NCBI GenBank assembly: GCA_013112585.1
Contig: JABFGH010000008.1
Span: forward strand, 1 to 64,000
Length of the DNA stretch: 64,000 nucleotides
Direction: 5' to 3'
Source: Ignavibacteriota bacterium
GTDB taxonomy: Bacteria; Bacteroidota; Ignavibacteria; Ignavibacteriales; Melioribacteraceae
Position 1 is the stretch's first letter; every line of letters begins with the position of its first letter. A program made the translations under genes and the position numbers. Below the pieces are notes generated by a model. The model was not told the origin of the DNA. It saw only the letters and a program-made list of their open reading frames with translations, and did no database searches. Below, piece by piece: positions 9,175 to 17,899 of this stretch.

Positions 9175-9873
9175 TTACTTACTTACTTCCAATAATTCTA
9201 CTTCAAAAATTAAAACTTCATTAGGACCAATTGCACCGCCTGCGCCTCTTGCTCCGTAAGCAATTTCAGATGGAATATATAATTCCCACTTAGCACCGGC
9301 TTTCATTAATTGAAGTGCTTCTGTCCAGCCCGGTATTACTCCGTTAACGGGAAAAGTTGCCGGCTGATTTCTTTTATATGAACTATCAAATTCTTCACCG
9401 TTGATCAATGTTCCGCGGTAATGAACTGTAACAGTATCTTCGGGACCCGGTTTTGCGCCATTGCCTTCTTCAATAACCTTATACTGCAGACCGCTTTCAG
9501 TTGTAACAACGCCATCTTTTTCTTTATTAGCAGCTAAAAATTCTTCGCCAGCTTTTTTATTCTTTTCGCCTTCTACTTTATTGGTTTCCGACATTTTTTC
9601 CTGCTGCTGCTTCTGGAATTCCATTATTATTGACGTTAATTCTTCCTCAGTGTAGAGCGAGGAATCTTTGTTAGCATCCTTCAAACCAGCTAAAAATATT
9701 TCCGGATCAACTTCAATCTTCTGTCTTTTTAAGTTTTTCCCAAAATCGTTTCCAATGGCGTAACTAACTTTTTCTTCTTGTGTTTGTAAATCGTCTTTTG
9801 TCAATGTTTTTTCTCCGCATGATATTAGTAACATGATTGATATTATTGAAATTAAAATCTTAATCTTTAACAT
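9175..9873 (-). CDS. FKBP-type peptidyl-prolyl isomerase lipoprotein
   Basis: 232 residues. The signal peptide ends in LLISC, a lipobox, so the mature protein is probably lipid-anchored facing the periplasm. An FKBP_N dimerisation region (about 30-120, KVSYAIGNDFGKNLKRQ, then a long Gln/Glu/Lys-rich helix) is followed by a complete FKBP domain (VTVHYRGTLINGEEFDSSY, GVIPGWTEALQLMKAG, YGARGAGGAIGPNEVLIFEVELL). This is the Mip/FkpA architecture: a proline isomerase and chaperone for exported proteins. A single gene facing arcA, ended by the hairpin at 9125-9169. Confidence 0.93.
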   Translation of the reverse strand: MLKIKILISIISIMLLISCGEKTLTKDDLQTQEEKVSYAIGNDFGKNLKRQKIEVDPEIFLAGLKDANKDSSLYTEEELTSIIMEFQKQQQEKMSETNKVEGEKNKKAGEEFLAANKEKDGVVTTESGLQYKVIEEGNGAKPGPEDTVTVHYRGTLINGEEFDSSYKRNQPATFPVNGVIPGWTEALQLMKAGAKWELYIPSEIAYGARGAGGAIGPNEVLIFEVELLEVSK

Positions 9874-10030
9874 TTATTCTCCATTTATTTTTTTTGCGAA
9901 TGCAAAGTTATCCTTAATTAAAAAGAGAATCAAATTTTTAATAAATTATCTCCTCTATGTTTCAGTTTAAAATTTTTACTATTATAAATCCGATATACGA
10001 TCAATAAATATTCTAAAAAGGTATCATCAA

Positions 10031-10840
10031 ATGGTTAAGGATTTTAATAAATTTTTTGAAGCTAATAAGAAAATATGGAATCAGAAAACTCCTTTTCACG
10101 TTAAATCTGAATTTTATAATGTAGAGAAATTTAAAGAAGGCGCAGCCAGTTTAATGCCCACAGAATTAGAAGAACTAAGCGATGTTAAGGGAAAATCTAT
10201 CCTCCATCTGCAGTGCCACTTTGGTCAAGATTCCATTTCACTTTCAAGAATGGGGGCAAATGTTACGGGTGTTGATTTTTCGGATGAGGCAATAAATTAT
10301 GCAAAAAATTTAGCTGATGAACTTGATACAAATACAAAATTTTTATGCACTAATATTTACGATTTACCGGATATTTTAGATGAACAGTTTGATATCGTTT
10401 TCACTTCATACGGTACAATTGGCTGGCTGCCCGATATTAAAAAGTGGGCGGAAATTGCAGCAAAGTTTTTAAGACCCGGTGGAATGTTTTACATTGTAGA
10501 CTTTCATCCATATATAATGATGCTTGATAATGAATTTGAGTTTATTCATTACTCCTATTTTTACAATGCAAACCCCATTGTTGATGAATATGAAGGGAGT
10601 TACGCTGATCAAAATGCGCCAATTAAAAATATATCTTACGGATGGAATCACCCCATTTCGGAAGTGATAAATTCTTTATTGAGCCAAAATCTGATAATAA
10701 AACAATTTAACGAATACCCTTATTCTCACTACAATTGCTTTCCGAATATGAAAGCGGTTGGTGATAAAAAATATGTTTTCAAAAATTTTGAGGATAAAAT
10801 ACCGTATATGTACTCAATTAAAGCGGTTAAAGAAAGTTAG
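10031..10840 (+). CDS. Class I SAM-dependent methyltransferase
   Basis: 269 residues. Motif I is ILHLQCHFGQDSISLSRMGA, motif II VTGVDFSDEAI, and the post-motif DIVFTSYGTIGWLPDIKKWA and RPGGMFYIVDFHPY complete a Rossmann methyltransferase fold. Proteins of this type (WNQKTPFHVKSEFYNVEKF at the N-terminus) are common in environmental bacteria, with substrate unknown. Monocistronic, with repeat-filled DNA downstream. Confidence 0.85.
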   Translation: MVKDFNKFFEANKKIWNQKTPFHVKSEFYNVEKFKEGAASLMPTELEELSDVKGKSILHLQCHFGQDSISLSRMGANVTGVDFSDEAINYAKNLADELDTNTKFLCTNIYDLPDILDEQFDIVFTSYGTIGWLPDIKKWAEIAAKFLRPGGMFYIVDFHPYIMMLDNEFEFIHYSYFYNANPIVDEYEGSYADQNAPIKNISYGWNHPISEVINSLLSQNLIIKQFNEYPYSHYNCFPNMKAVGDKKYVFKNFEDKIPYMYSIKAVKES

Positions 10841-10910
10841 CCGGCAAAATGCAGGTTGAATGATTGCATGGATGCATGGAAATCCTCATTTATATTATCC
10901 ATTTTCGATT

Positions 10911-10931
10911 CCTGCCTGCCTACTAGACAGG
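10911..10931. repeat. 21-nt GC-rich palindromic insertion
   Basis: A 21-base unit beginning CCTGCCTGCCTACTAGACAG interrupts AT-rich DNA between GATT and ATTACCG. It has the same length and form (CCTGCC...GGCAGG type) as the insertions at 57.8-58.0 kb and 23113-23133. The flanks resemble the TCGATTACCGATTTTC-type simple repeat seen, inverted, near 19.27 kb. Confidence 0.6.
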
Positions 10932-10960
10932 ATTACCGATTTTTGATTTACGTTTATCCT

Positions 10961-11140
10961 GAATTATGCATTAGAAATAATTTATAAAGTCTAAATAAAG
11001 ATTGTCTTTTTAATTGCACCGTCATTTATGACGGTGATTGATATTAAAATTATGTAAGGGGCTTTAGCCCAAAACCATTTGGGTTAAAACCCAATATTTA
11101 TGTTTGTTCAATATTCACGGCGCTGAAGCACCGTGCTATT
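10961..11140. repeat. Dispersed intergenic repeat, copy A (uninterrupted)
   Basis: 180 bases matching, in inverted orientation, the segment 57777-58039. It contains hairpins such as CACCGTCATTTATGACGGTG and CACGGCGCTGAAGCACCGTG. Apart from about ten scattered differences, the two copies differ by four 21-base insertions present only in the other copy. No coding potential is evident. With the simple-repeat stretch to about 11230 it fills the gap between the methyltransferase and the GT2 gene. Confidence 0.8.
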
Positions 11141-11163
11141 ATTTCTATTGCATAATTCGGGTT

Positions 11164-11228
11164 TATACGTCTTCCCGTCTCTACATCTATACGTCTTTAC
11201 TTCTATACTCCTACACTTCTAAATTCCC
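11164..11228. repeat. Simple TACGTCT/TACTTCT repeat stretch
   Basis: Low-complexity repeats of about 8 bases (TATACGTC, TCTACATC, TATACTCC, ACACTTCT). A related stretch in the opposite orientation lies at 19203-19257. Neither is coding. Short degenerate tandem repeats of this type recur in the intergenic regions of this window. Confidence 0.55.
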
Positions 11229-11236
11229 AATCTCTT

Positions 11237-11872
11237 TCAAATGCTATTCGTAATGCTCCCTTCCGTATCCCGATGATATATATATTTTGCAAAATCTATT
11301 TTTTTAATAACAAATTTTGTTTTTGCCCTCTCATAAAAATCTGAATCCTCACTGTAATCAAGATCATTAAACCCGCCGAGTTCAAAAAATATTTCCCTCC
11401 TGCCGAAAAATGTTCCTCCTATAACACACTTGCTTAAATGTATTCTCTTTGTTGGATCGTTCTTATCCGGTACGAATGGATCACCTATAATCCGCACCCC
11501 GCCATAAATTAAATCAATTCCACTATTCTTCTCTAAGTATTCTATTCTTTCAAAAAGATAATTTTTGTCATATTCATCATCACTGTCTAAAAATGCAATA
11601 TACTTTCCGGCGGAAGCAGTAATGCCGGTATTTAGGGATAATGGTAACTTCCTATTTGAATGTTTCATATATCTGATATTTTGATACTCTGCAATATATA
11701 TGTTAACAAGCTCAAAAGTAGAGTCATCACTTCCGTCATCAACAATAACCAACTCCCAATTCTTAAAACTTTGAGCCGTAACTGAGTTAATTGCCCTGCT
11801 AAGTAATTTTGCCCGATTAAAAGTGGGCAGAATAATTGAAACTACAGGAGTAAAACTTTTGTATAATTGCAT
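11237..11872 (-). CDS. Family 2 glycosyltransferase (GT-A)
   Basis: 211 residues. Starts PVVSIILPTFNRAKLLSRAI, with VIVDDGSDDSTFEL as nucleotide-binding region and IAFLDSDDEYDKNYL as the DxD-like metal site, followed by GGTFFGRREIFFELGGFNDLDYSEDSDFYER, the usual acceptor-side motif with the catalytic ED. Complete but short, with no membrane segment, so cytoplasmic or peripheral. It probably adds a sugar to a cell-envelope glycan; donor and acceptor are unknown. It stands alone on the minus strand next to the plus-strand DUF2723 gene. Confidence 0.88.
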   Translation of the reverse strand: MQLYKSFTPVVSIILPTFNRAKLLSRAINSVTAQSFKNWELVIVDDGSDDSTFELVNIYIAEYQNIRYMKHSNRKLPLSLNTGITASAGKYIAFLDSDDEYDKNYLFERIEYLEKNSGIDLIYGGVRIIGDPFVPDKNDPTKRIHLSKCVIGGTFFGRREIFFELGGFNDLDYSEDSDFYERAKTKFVIKKIDFAKYIYHRDTEGSITNSI

Positions 11873-11982
11873 TGCAAAAAAATCCGGTTTTGTGTTAAAA
11901 GAAAGAAATTAAAAACATTATGAATTTTTCATATATTGAAGTTTCTATTATTAAAAATTTCAAGATAATTTATTAAAATTAA

Positions 11983-12210
11983 ATGAGTTATAGTCAGCAA
12001 AAAAAATTATTCGAAACAGTAAAACGTTATCAATCAAAATTTGAACCGAAAGAACTTTCAGACTTTAAAATGCTTTTCAAAAGACATATAGATGATGAAG
12101 ATTTAGACAAATTATCTTTCGAGCGTCTCGTCAAACTCCATGAAAAATATCACTTAAACAGACCAAAGAAAAATTACGATCATTTTTTTAAGAAAAGTGA
12201 TGATGAATAA
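11983..12210 (+). CDS. Small charged hypothetical protein
   Basis: 75 residues, rich in Lys, Asp, Glu and aromatic residues (SFERLVKLHEKYHLNRPKKN), predicted all-helical and soluble. No family recognised. It lies 50 bases upstream of the DUF2723 gene on the same strand and may be co-transcribed. Its composition and position support a real gene, but no function can be assigned. Confidence 0.6.
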   Translation: MSYSQQKKLFETVKRYQSKFEPKELSDFKMLFKRHIDDEDLDKLSFERLVKLHEKYHLNRPKKNYDHFFKKSDDE

Positions 12211-12260
12211 TAGCAAATAAAATTAAAAAAAATTAAAACTAGATTTTATTAGAGGAAATA

Positions 12261-15161
12261 ATGGATCAAAAAAAGTTAAATAAAATAATGGGATTAGCCG
12301 TATTCCTTATTGCTTCAATTGTCTATTTTTTTACGGTGCAATCATCGGTTTCGTTTTGGGACTGCGGCGAGTTTATTGCTTCAGCGGTACTGCTGCAAGT
12401 ACCCCACCCGCCCGGAACACCACTCTTTTTAATTTTGGGCAGGTTCTTTGCAATGATTCCCTTTGCCGAAAACTTAGCATACCGTGTTAATCTAATTTCG
12501 GTCTTCTCGAGTATTGCAACGGTTACATTCCTTTATTTTATAATTGTTAAAGCAATTAAAAATTATAAAACTAACGGACACGATTCATTATTTGATGCTT
12601 TTGGAACTTATGCAGCAGCAGCGATCGGTGCATTATCATTGGCATTTGCCGATACCTTCTGGTTTAACGCCGTTGAAGCTGAAGTTTATGCACTATCAAC
12701 TTTTTTTATTGCTATTGTTACCTGGCTAATAATGGTTTGGAACGAAAGAGCCGATGAACCGGATAATGAAAAATATTTAATAATGATCGCTTACCTCCTT
12801 GGTCTTTCAGTCGGTGTGCACCTTATGGCGGTGCTTGCCATTGTTCCAATAACAATGGTTATCATGTTCAGAAAATATACCGATGATGAAGAAACATTGA
12901 AAAAAACCGGGCTTATTTTTGTCTCCCATGCCGCAATAATTTTACTAATTGCAATTGCAATGTGGTTTGGTTTAACAGAGAGCCAGCCGCCGGGAATGGA
13001 AAAATATCAAGAAGTTGATCAGCGGTTCTTATTAATTTTCGGCGCTGTCAGTGTTTTGATCATGGGAATTTTCTGGAAAAAAGTTTTCAGAAGAAATTCA
13101 TTTTACCTGCCGGTTATGATTGGCGGCGTTGCACTAGTTGCACTTTATCCCGGCATTGTTAAATATTTCCCTAAACTGGTTTCATCAATAGGGCAGAATA
13201 ATATTGTAGTTGATATACTCGTAATATTGATTGTGTTTGGAATTGTAGGATACATGATCTATTGGGCAGCACGTGAAAAGAAACACACTACCCACCTTGT
13301 ATTCAACTTTATTCTTTTTGCGATGCTCGGCTTTACAACTTATGCAATGATAATTATCCGCTCAAATCAGGATACACCGATAAACCTTAATAGCCCTAAA
13401 ACTTTCCCGGAATTAGTCAGCTATCTAAATCGTGAGCAGTATGGTGATTTCCCTACATGGAAAAGAAGATTTTCGCAGGAACCTCACCAGCAAGGCATCT
13501 ATACGAACTATTCATCAGATATGGATTTCTTTTATACATACCAGATGAACCACATGTTCAACAGATACTTGCTATGGAATTATGCAGGAAGAGAATCAAC
13601 AGAACAGGATTCAGGAGTAGATCCGAGTCAGTTATTTTACATTCCGTTTATACTTGGGTTATTCGGTATTTACTATCAGTTTAGGCGCGATTGGAAAATG
13701 GGGGCTGTGTTCCTCATGATGTTCATTTTCCTCGGCTGGCTTACGGCATTCTACCAAAATCAGCAGCAGCCGCAGCCCAGGGAGCGCGACTATTTTTATG
13801 TCGGGGCTTTCTTTGTGTACTCCCTTTGGATAGGGCTTGGTGCGCGCGGAATTATTGATCTTATCAAAAAACAATTTGCAGAATCAAATTTGGTTAAACC
13901 GCTTATTGTTGGTGCTATTCTTTTAGCAACTATTTTAGTTCCGTTCAATATGCTCTACTCAAATTATTTTACTCACGATAGATCGCGCAACTTTGTTCCA
14001 TGGGATTATTCATACAACTTACTGCAAAGTGTTGAACCGAATGCGATCTTATTTACAAACGGCGATAATGATACTTTCCCCCTTTGGTATTTGCAGGATG
14101 TTGAAGGTGTAAGGCAGGATGTTAGAATTGCTAACCTAAGTCTGCTTAATACACCTTGGTATATAAAACAGTTAAAAAATACGGAACCCCACGGCGCGGA
14201 TAAAGTTCCGATAGGTATTAGTAACGCTGATATAGATAGAATTGGACCGATGAGATGGGAGCCGAGAAATATCACAATTCCTGTTTCGGAAGAAGTTTAT
14301 AAATCTTATGGCGTAACTGATCCTAAAATTATTGAAAATGGTAAACTTACCTGGACAATGAAAAATACAGCACAGTTCGGTGCTACAAAAGCTGTTAGAG
14401 TGCAGGACTTAATTGTGCTTGATATTATGCGGACAAATAATTGGCAAAGACCCGTTTATTTTGCCGTAACCTGTTCAGAGGATTCGAGAATTGGATTGAA
14501 TGATTATTTAACTATGGAAGGTTTGGCTTTCAAAATCACCCCGGTAAAATCGAATTTAGTTTACCAGCGTGTTGATGAACCAATTATGCGGAAACAGCTG
14601 TTTGAGGAACCGGAAGGATTCAGCTATGATTACGCACCGGGATTCAAATTCCGCGGACTTGATGACCCTACAATTTTCTTCGACGAGAACCATAGCCGGT
14701 TAGCGCAGAACTACCGTAACTCCTATATGCGTTTAGCTCTGCATTATTTATCCGTTGAAAAAAACAATGAAAAAGTTGTTGAAACTTTGGATATGATGGA
14801 AGAGAAACTTCCGCGCAGTGTAATTCCAATTGATTACAGACTGCTTCACGATATAGGAAATATTTATCTTAGTTCCGGTGGGGTTCAACAGTATCAAGAA
14901 ATTGCAGATGAGATAGAAGTAATTGCTCTCGCTCAGTTAGAAAATAATCCTATGGATTTTAATAGCAGGTACAGTCCATATTTTATCTTGAAGGATATTT
15001 ATGAAAATGCCGAAGAATGGGATAAATTAGTTTCACTCTTCAGTCAATTGCAGCAATATGTTCCGCAGGATCCAAATGTTAGGCAGTTATTAGAAGAATA
15101 TAGACGACAGGCTGCCGATGATACTTTGGAAGTAACAAAAGAACAAATAAATATTGAATAG
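12261..15161 (+). CDS. DUF2723 membrane protein, probable GT-C glycosyltransferase
   Basis: 966 residues. The N-terminal motif SVSFWDCGEFIASAVLLQVP followed by HPPGTPLF is the DUF2723 signature, with the Asp-Glu pair typical of GT-C fold catalytic loops. About ten or more membrane helices occupy residues 10-570, and a soluble C-terminal part follows (FTNGDNDTFPLWYLQDVEGV, then a TPR-like helical end). DUF2723 is related to TMEM260-type protein O-mannosyltransferases. In T9SS bacteria it may glycosylate exported proteins, which is inference. RBS GAGG precedes the ATG. A terminator follows. Confidence 0.88.
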   Translation: MDQKKLNKIMGLAVFLIASIVYFFTVQSSVSFWDCGEFIASAVLLQVPHPPGTPLFLILGRFFAMIPFAENLAYRVNLISVFSSIATVTFLYFIIVKAIKNYKTNGHDSLFDAFGTYAAAAIGALSLAFADTFWFNAVEAEVYALSTFFIAIVTWLIMVWNERADEPDNEKYLIMIAYLLGLSVGVHLMAVLAIVPITMVIMFRKYTDDEETLKKTGLIFVSHAAIILLIAIAMWFGLTESQPPGMEKYQEVDQRFLLIFGAVSVLIMGIFWKKVFRRNSFYLPVMIGGVALVALYPGIVKYFPKLVSSIGQNNIVVDILVILIVFGIVGYMIYWAAREKKHTTHLVFNFILFAMLGFTTYAMIIIRSNQDTPINLNSPKTFPELVSYLNREQYGDFPTWKRRFSQEPHQQGIYTNYSSDMDFFYTYQMNHMFNRYLLWNYAGRESTEQDSGVDPSQLFYIPFILGLFGIYYQFRRDWKMGAVFLMMFIFLGWLTAFYQNQQQPQPRERDYFYVGAFFVYSLWIGLGARGIIDLIKKQFAESNLVKPLIVGAILLATILVPFNMLYSNYFTHDRSRNFVPWDYSYNLLQSVEPNAILFTNGDNDTFPLWYLQDVEGVRQDVRIANLSLLNTPWYIKQLKNTEPHGADKVPIGISNADIDRIGPMRWEPRNITIPVSEEVYKSYGVTDPKIIENGKLTWTMKNTAQFGATKAVRVQDLIVLDIMRTNNWQRPVYFAVTCSEDSRIGLNDYLTMEGLAFKITPVKSNLVYQRVDEPIMRKQLFEEPEGFSYDYAPGFKFRGLDDPTIFFDENHSRLAQNYRNSYMRLALHYLSVEKNNEKVVETLDMMEEKLPRSVIPIDYRLLHDIGNIYLSSGGVQQYQEIADEIEVIALAQLENNPMDFNSRYSPYFILKDIYENAEEWDKLVSLFSQLQQYVPQDPNVRQLLEEYRRQAADDTLEVTKEQINIE

Positions 15162-15169
15162 ATTTACCG

Positions 15170-15193
15170 GGCATTCCTAACGGGATGCCTTTT
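15170..15193 (+). terminator. Rho-independent terminator after the DUF2723 gene
   Basis: GGCATTCC, TAAC, GGGATGCC forms an 8-bp stem (one G-T pair) with a 4-base loop, then TTTT. It begins 8 bases after the stop codon. Confidence 0.75.
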
Positions 15194-15240
15194 AATCAAA
15201 TTTCTTTAAAGATTATTTGGTTTTCAGGAATTAAAAATTA

Positions 15241-15395
15241 CTGTCATTGCGAGGAATCCGTCGGCGGACGGATGACGAAGCAATCTCCCGAAAAGAGTTG
15301 CAAATTAAAAGATCGCCTCCCCGCAAAATACTAAAGCGGGACAGGCGAAAACAACCCTCCAAACAAAACGGCGGGCAGGCTTCTCGGAATGACAG
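15241..15395. repeat. REP/MITE-like element with terminal inverted repeats and nested palindromes
   Basis: The ends CTGTCATTGCGAG and CTCGGAATGACAG are imperfect inverted repeats. The start continues as the GCGAGG...GACGAAGCAATCTC type of repeat that is widespread in bacteria. Inside are palindromes ATCCGTCGGCGGACGGAT (15257-15273 region) and CCCCGC...GCGGG (about 15319-15340), which look like later insertions. The open frames crossing it on both strands are composed of repeat sequence. It fills most of the gap before the GT9 gene. Confidence 0.7.
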
Positions 15396-15428
15396 ACATA
15401 TTCTGAATATAATTCCGAAAACCACTTT

Positions 15429-16523
15429 GTGTTCAGAATATTTAGCAATAAACTTTCTTCTATTTTGAAAATATTATTAATAGCACTTTCCGGTATTGGT
15501 GATGCTTTAATGTTCACCCCCGCTCTCCAAAAATTAAAAGAGCATTATCCTGATTCAAATATTGATGCTCTCGTAATGTTCAATGGTGTGAAAGATATTT
15601 ACGAACGCTTGCCCGAAATAAATAATATTCATCATTTTGATTTTTTAAATTCCTCTCCGATTGCTGCATTGAAGTATATAATCAGCCTCCGTAAAAAATA
15701 TGATGTCAGCATTAATGTTTATCCATCCAATCGCAAAGAATATAATATCATTAGTTTTTTAATCGGCGCAGATAAAAGAGCGGCGGTAAAATATTTGCGC
15801 AGCGGTTTTTCAAACCTTAGTTTTTTAAACAATATTTTATTTGTTGAAAATGACGAACTGCATAATGTTGAAGAAAATATAAAGTTAGTTGAAAAACTAA
15901 CCGGTAATGAAATTAAAGAAATTCCCCCATACTCTTTTCCTTTAACCGGTGAGGATGAAAACATTGCAGCTGCTTTTTTAAGTGATTTAGGAATTAACGA
16001 AGATGAAAAAATAATCGGGTTCCATGCAGGCTGCTCGACATTAAAAAATCATATTCACAGAAGATGGGCTCCTGCAAATTTTGCCGAGCTTGCTAAAAAG
16101 CTGATTGATAAAAATTATAAAGTTTTGATCTTCGGCGGACCCGAAGAAGCGGAACTTAAAACTGAAATTTCAAACAAAGTAAACTCAGAAAATTTTATAA
16201 AAGTTGATACAAAAAGTCTCGCACACTCTGCCGCAGTAATGCAGCACTGTCAAGCATTTGTTACTAATGATTCCAGTTTAATGCATGTTGCCTCGGCACT
16301 GCAGTTAAATGTTGCTGCCATAATTGGTCCCACCAACACAAACTATATTCGCCCATGGAAAACTAATCATAAAGTTGTATCGCTAAATTTAGATTGCTCG
16401 CCCTGCTTTTTTTATTCACCTAAACCATTAACATGCAGCCGCACAGATGTTAAATTTAAGTGTGTAAAAGAAATTTCAGTTGAGATGGTTTTGAATACCG
16501 TAGAAGAATTATTAAAAAAGTAG
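15429..16523 (+). CDS. Family 9 glycosyltransferase (heptosyltransferase-like)
   Basis: The core matches ADP-heptose:LPS heptosyltransferases: KILLIALSGIGDALMFTPAL at the N-terminus, IIGFHAGCSTLKNHIHRRW, VLIFGGPEEAELK, and FVTNDSSLMHVASALQLNVAAIIGPTN in the donor-binding half. The conserved D-S-(S/G)-xMH site is intact. A cytoplasmic enzyme, probably in lipopolysaccharide core assembly. The start is uncertain: GTG at 15429 gives 364 residues, while TTG at 15465 begins directly at KILLIALSG as most homologues do; neither has a strong RBS. The REP-like element ends 34 bases upstream and may supply or displace the leader. Confidence 0.87.
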   Translation: MFRIFSNKLSSILKILLIALSGIGDALMFTPALQKLKEHYPDSNIDALVMFNGVKDIYERLPEINNIHHFDFLNSSPIAALKYIISLRKKYDVSINVYPSNRKEYNIISFLIGADKRAAVKYLRSGFSNLSFLNNILFVENDELHNVEENIKLVEKLTGNEIKEIPPYSFPLTGEDENIAAAFLSDLGINEDEKIIGFHAGCSTLKNHIHRRWAPANFAELAKKLIDKNYKVLIFGGPEEAELKTEISNKVNSENFIKVDTKSLAHSAAVMQHCQAFVTNDSSLMHVASALQLNVAAIIGPTNTNYIRPWKTNHKVVSLNLDCSPCFFYSPKPLTCSRTDVKFKCVKEISVEMVLNTVEELLKK

Positions 16524-16609
16524 AGTAGATTGCTCGTCTCGAAGAGATCACTTTGCGGCAATCTGCTCATAAGTTGAATCGACATTTGAAAATTTCTAAT
16601 ATTCAAATT

Positions 16610-17146
16610 TTATTTTGAATTTAGCTCTCCAATTATATAATCAGCACAAAGTTCAACATCTGCAAAATTTTTAATAAGTCCCGTTGCCCTGCCCTCATCA
16701 AAAATTCTTTTTTCCATTACAGTAATTATCTCATTCCACATATTACCAACACAGGCAAAGGGTTTACGGGGATTGAGATTTTTATTAAAATATTCCCAAA
16801 CGATAGAAAGTTCAACAAGAGTTCCTGTTCCTCCGTCTAAAACAATGTAGGCATCACCTAAGGAGATCAGTTTGTCAATCCGCTCACACAATGTTCTGCA
16901 TTCAATTTCCTTAGTTAAATGTTTACTTGGAACTGCGTTAAAAATATCAACAGTAACCCCAATTGCCTCTGCGCCTCTCTCCGCTGCACCTTTAGAAACT
17001 GCATCCATTATTCCTTGATAACCGCCCGAGCAGACAGATAAGTTTTTTTCAGCTAATAATTTACCGAGTAAATATGCAGCTTCATATTCAGGCTCGCCTG
17101 CAACAGGTTTTGAACTGCCGAATATTGTAACAGTTTTATTTTTCAA
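16610..17146 (-). CDS. LOG-family (TIGR00730-type) protein
   Basis: 178 residues. TVTIFGSSKPVAGEPEYEAA at the N-terminus, CSGGYQGIMDAVSKGAAERG and the catalytic-type loop LDGGTGTLVELSIVWEY define the lysine-decarboxylase-like/LOG family, whose members act as cytokinin riboside 5'-monophosphate phosphoribohydrolases. The usual PGGxGTxxE reads DGGTGTLVE here, a conservative variant. Cytoplasmic. It lies five bases downstream of the YjbQ gene stop, so the two are co-transcribed. The physiological substrate in bacteria is uncertain, probably nucleoside monophosphate salvage. Confidence 0.88.
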   Translation of the reverse strand: MKNKTVTIFGSSKPVAGEPEYEAAYLLGKLLAEKNLSVCSGGYQGIMDAVSKGAAERGAEAIGVTVDIFNAVPSKHLTKEIECRTLCERIDKLISLGDAYIVLDGGTGTLVELSIVWEYFNKNLNPRKPFACVGNMWNEIITVMEKRIFDEGRATGLIKNFADVELCADYIIGELNSK

Positions 17147-17151
17147 AAATA

Positions 17152-17571
17152 TTATTTCCCAATTAACTGAACCACAATTTTTCTTTTTCGCGGACGGTTA
17201 TCAAAATCTATTAATATTATTTGCTGCCAGGTTCCTAAAACCAAATGTCCTTCCAAAAACGGAACAGTAAAAGATGCGCCTTGTAATGCAGCCCTCACAT
17301 GTGAATGACCGTTTCCATCATGCCAGGCTTCATCATGATGATACTCACTATTTGACGGTATAATTCTTTCCCAAAATGCCGGATAGTCTATAAGCAATCC
17401 TGCTTCGTATTCTATTGTTGTTACTCCCGCTGTTGAACCCGGTACAAAAACCAGAGCATTGCCTTCTTTAAATTGCGATTCATTTAATATCGATTGTACC
17501 CGCGACGTAATATCAATAATTTCTGTTTTGCCGTTCGTATCAATGCCAAAACTTAAAGTTTTAATTTGCAT
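17152..17571 (-). CDS. YjbQ/UPF0047 family protein
   Basis: 139 residues, full family length. The region HHDEAWHDGNGHSHVRAALQG and the end LGTWQQIILIDFDNRPRKR are the UPF0047 signature, with conserved Asp/His likely to bind metal. E. coli YjbQ has been reported to have secondary thiamine-phosphate synthase activity; the real role is unclear. First gene of a two-gene unit with the LOG protein. Confidence 0.9.
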   Translation of the reverse strand: MQIKTLSFGIDTNGKTEIIDITSRVQSILNESQFKEGNALVFVPGSTAGVTTIEYEAGLLIDYPAFWERIIPSNSEYHHDEAWHDGNGHSHVRAALQGASFTVPFLEGHLVLGTWQQIILIDFDNRPRKRKIVVQLIGK

Positions 17572-17899
17572 AACTACCTCAATAAATAATCAAACAAAAA
17601 ATAACTAAAGGGAATTCTAATAACAAATAAGAGATGTTATCTTTGATACCTTTCTTTGCGAACTTAGCGTGTTTCCACTCCGCTGACTTTGCGTGAACGA
17701 TTTTTTCTTTTTTCGCACCAAAAATATTGTTAGTTCACAAAAAATTTTTAGATGAAAAAATGCCCCTATCTCAATTAAACACACAAAATAAAAGGCTCTT
17801 CCTTTTCCCATACGAATTAATTTGGAGCGATGGTTTAAATTTCTAAATTTCATAATGAAATATTTTTTATTAACGTAAAATTTAATAAGAGGTTATGAA
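17572..17899. other. Intergenic region with a degenerate simple repeat
   Basis: Divergent promoter region between the YjbQ gene and rocD. The stretch near 17650-17703 (CTTTGCGAACTTAGCGT, then GACTTTGCGTGAACG) is a near-repeat of the CTTTGCGxACTTxGCGT type. A 78-codon frame on the minus strand crosses it but is repeat-derived. No promoter could be placed with confidence. Confidence 0.4.

Noticed and set aside
11164-11228. Possible tRNA or structured RNA in the repeat-rich gap
   Set aside because: Only short simple repeats and hairpins; no cloverleaf or conserved TTCRA loop could be traced.
15231-15517. Three overlapping short frames on both strands
   Set aside because: They consist largely of the REP/MITE-like element and conflict with the GT9 gene.
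17617-17853. 78-codon minus-strand frame
   Set aside because: Covers the degenerate CTTTGCG-type repeat and has no convincing start or protein features.
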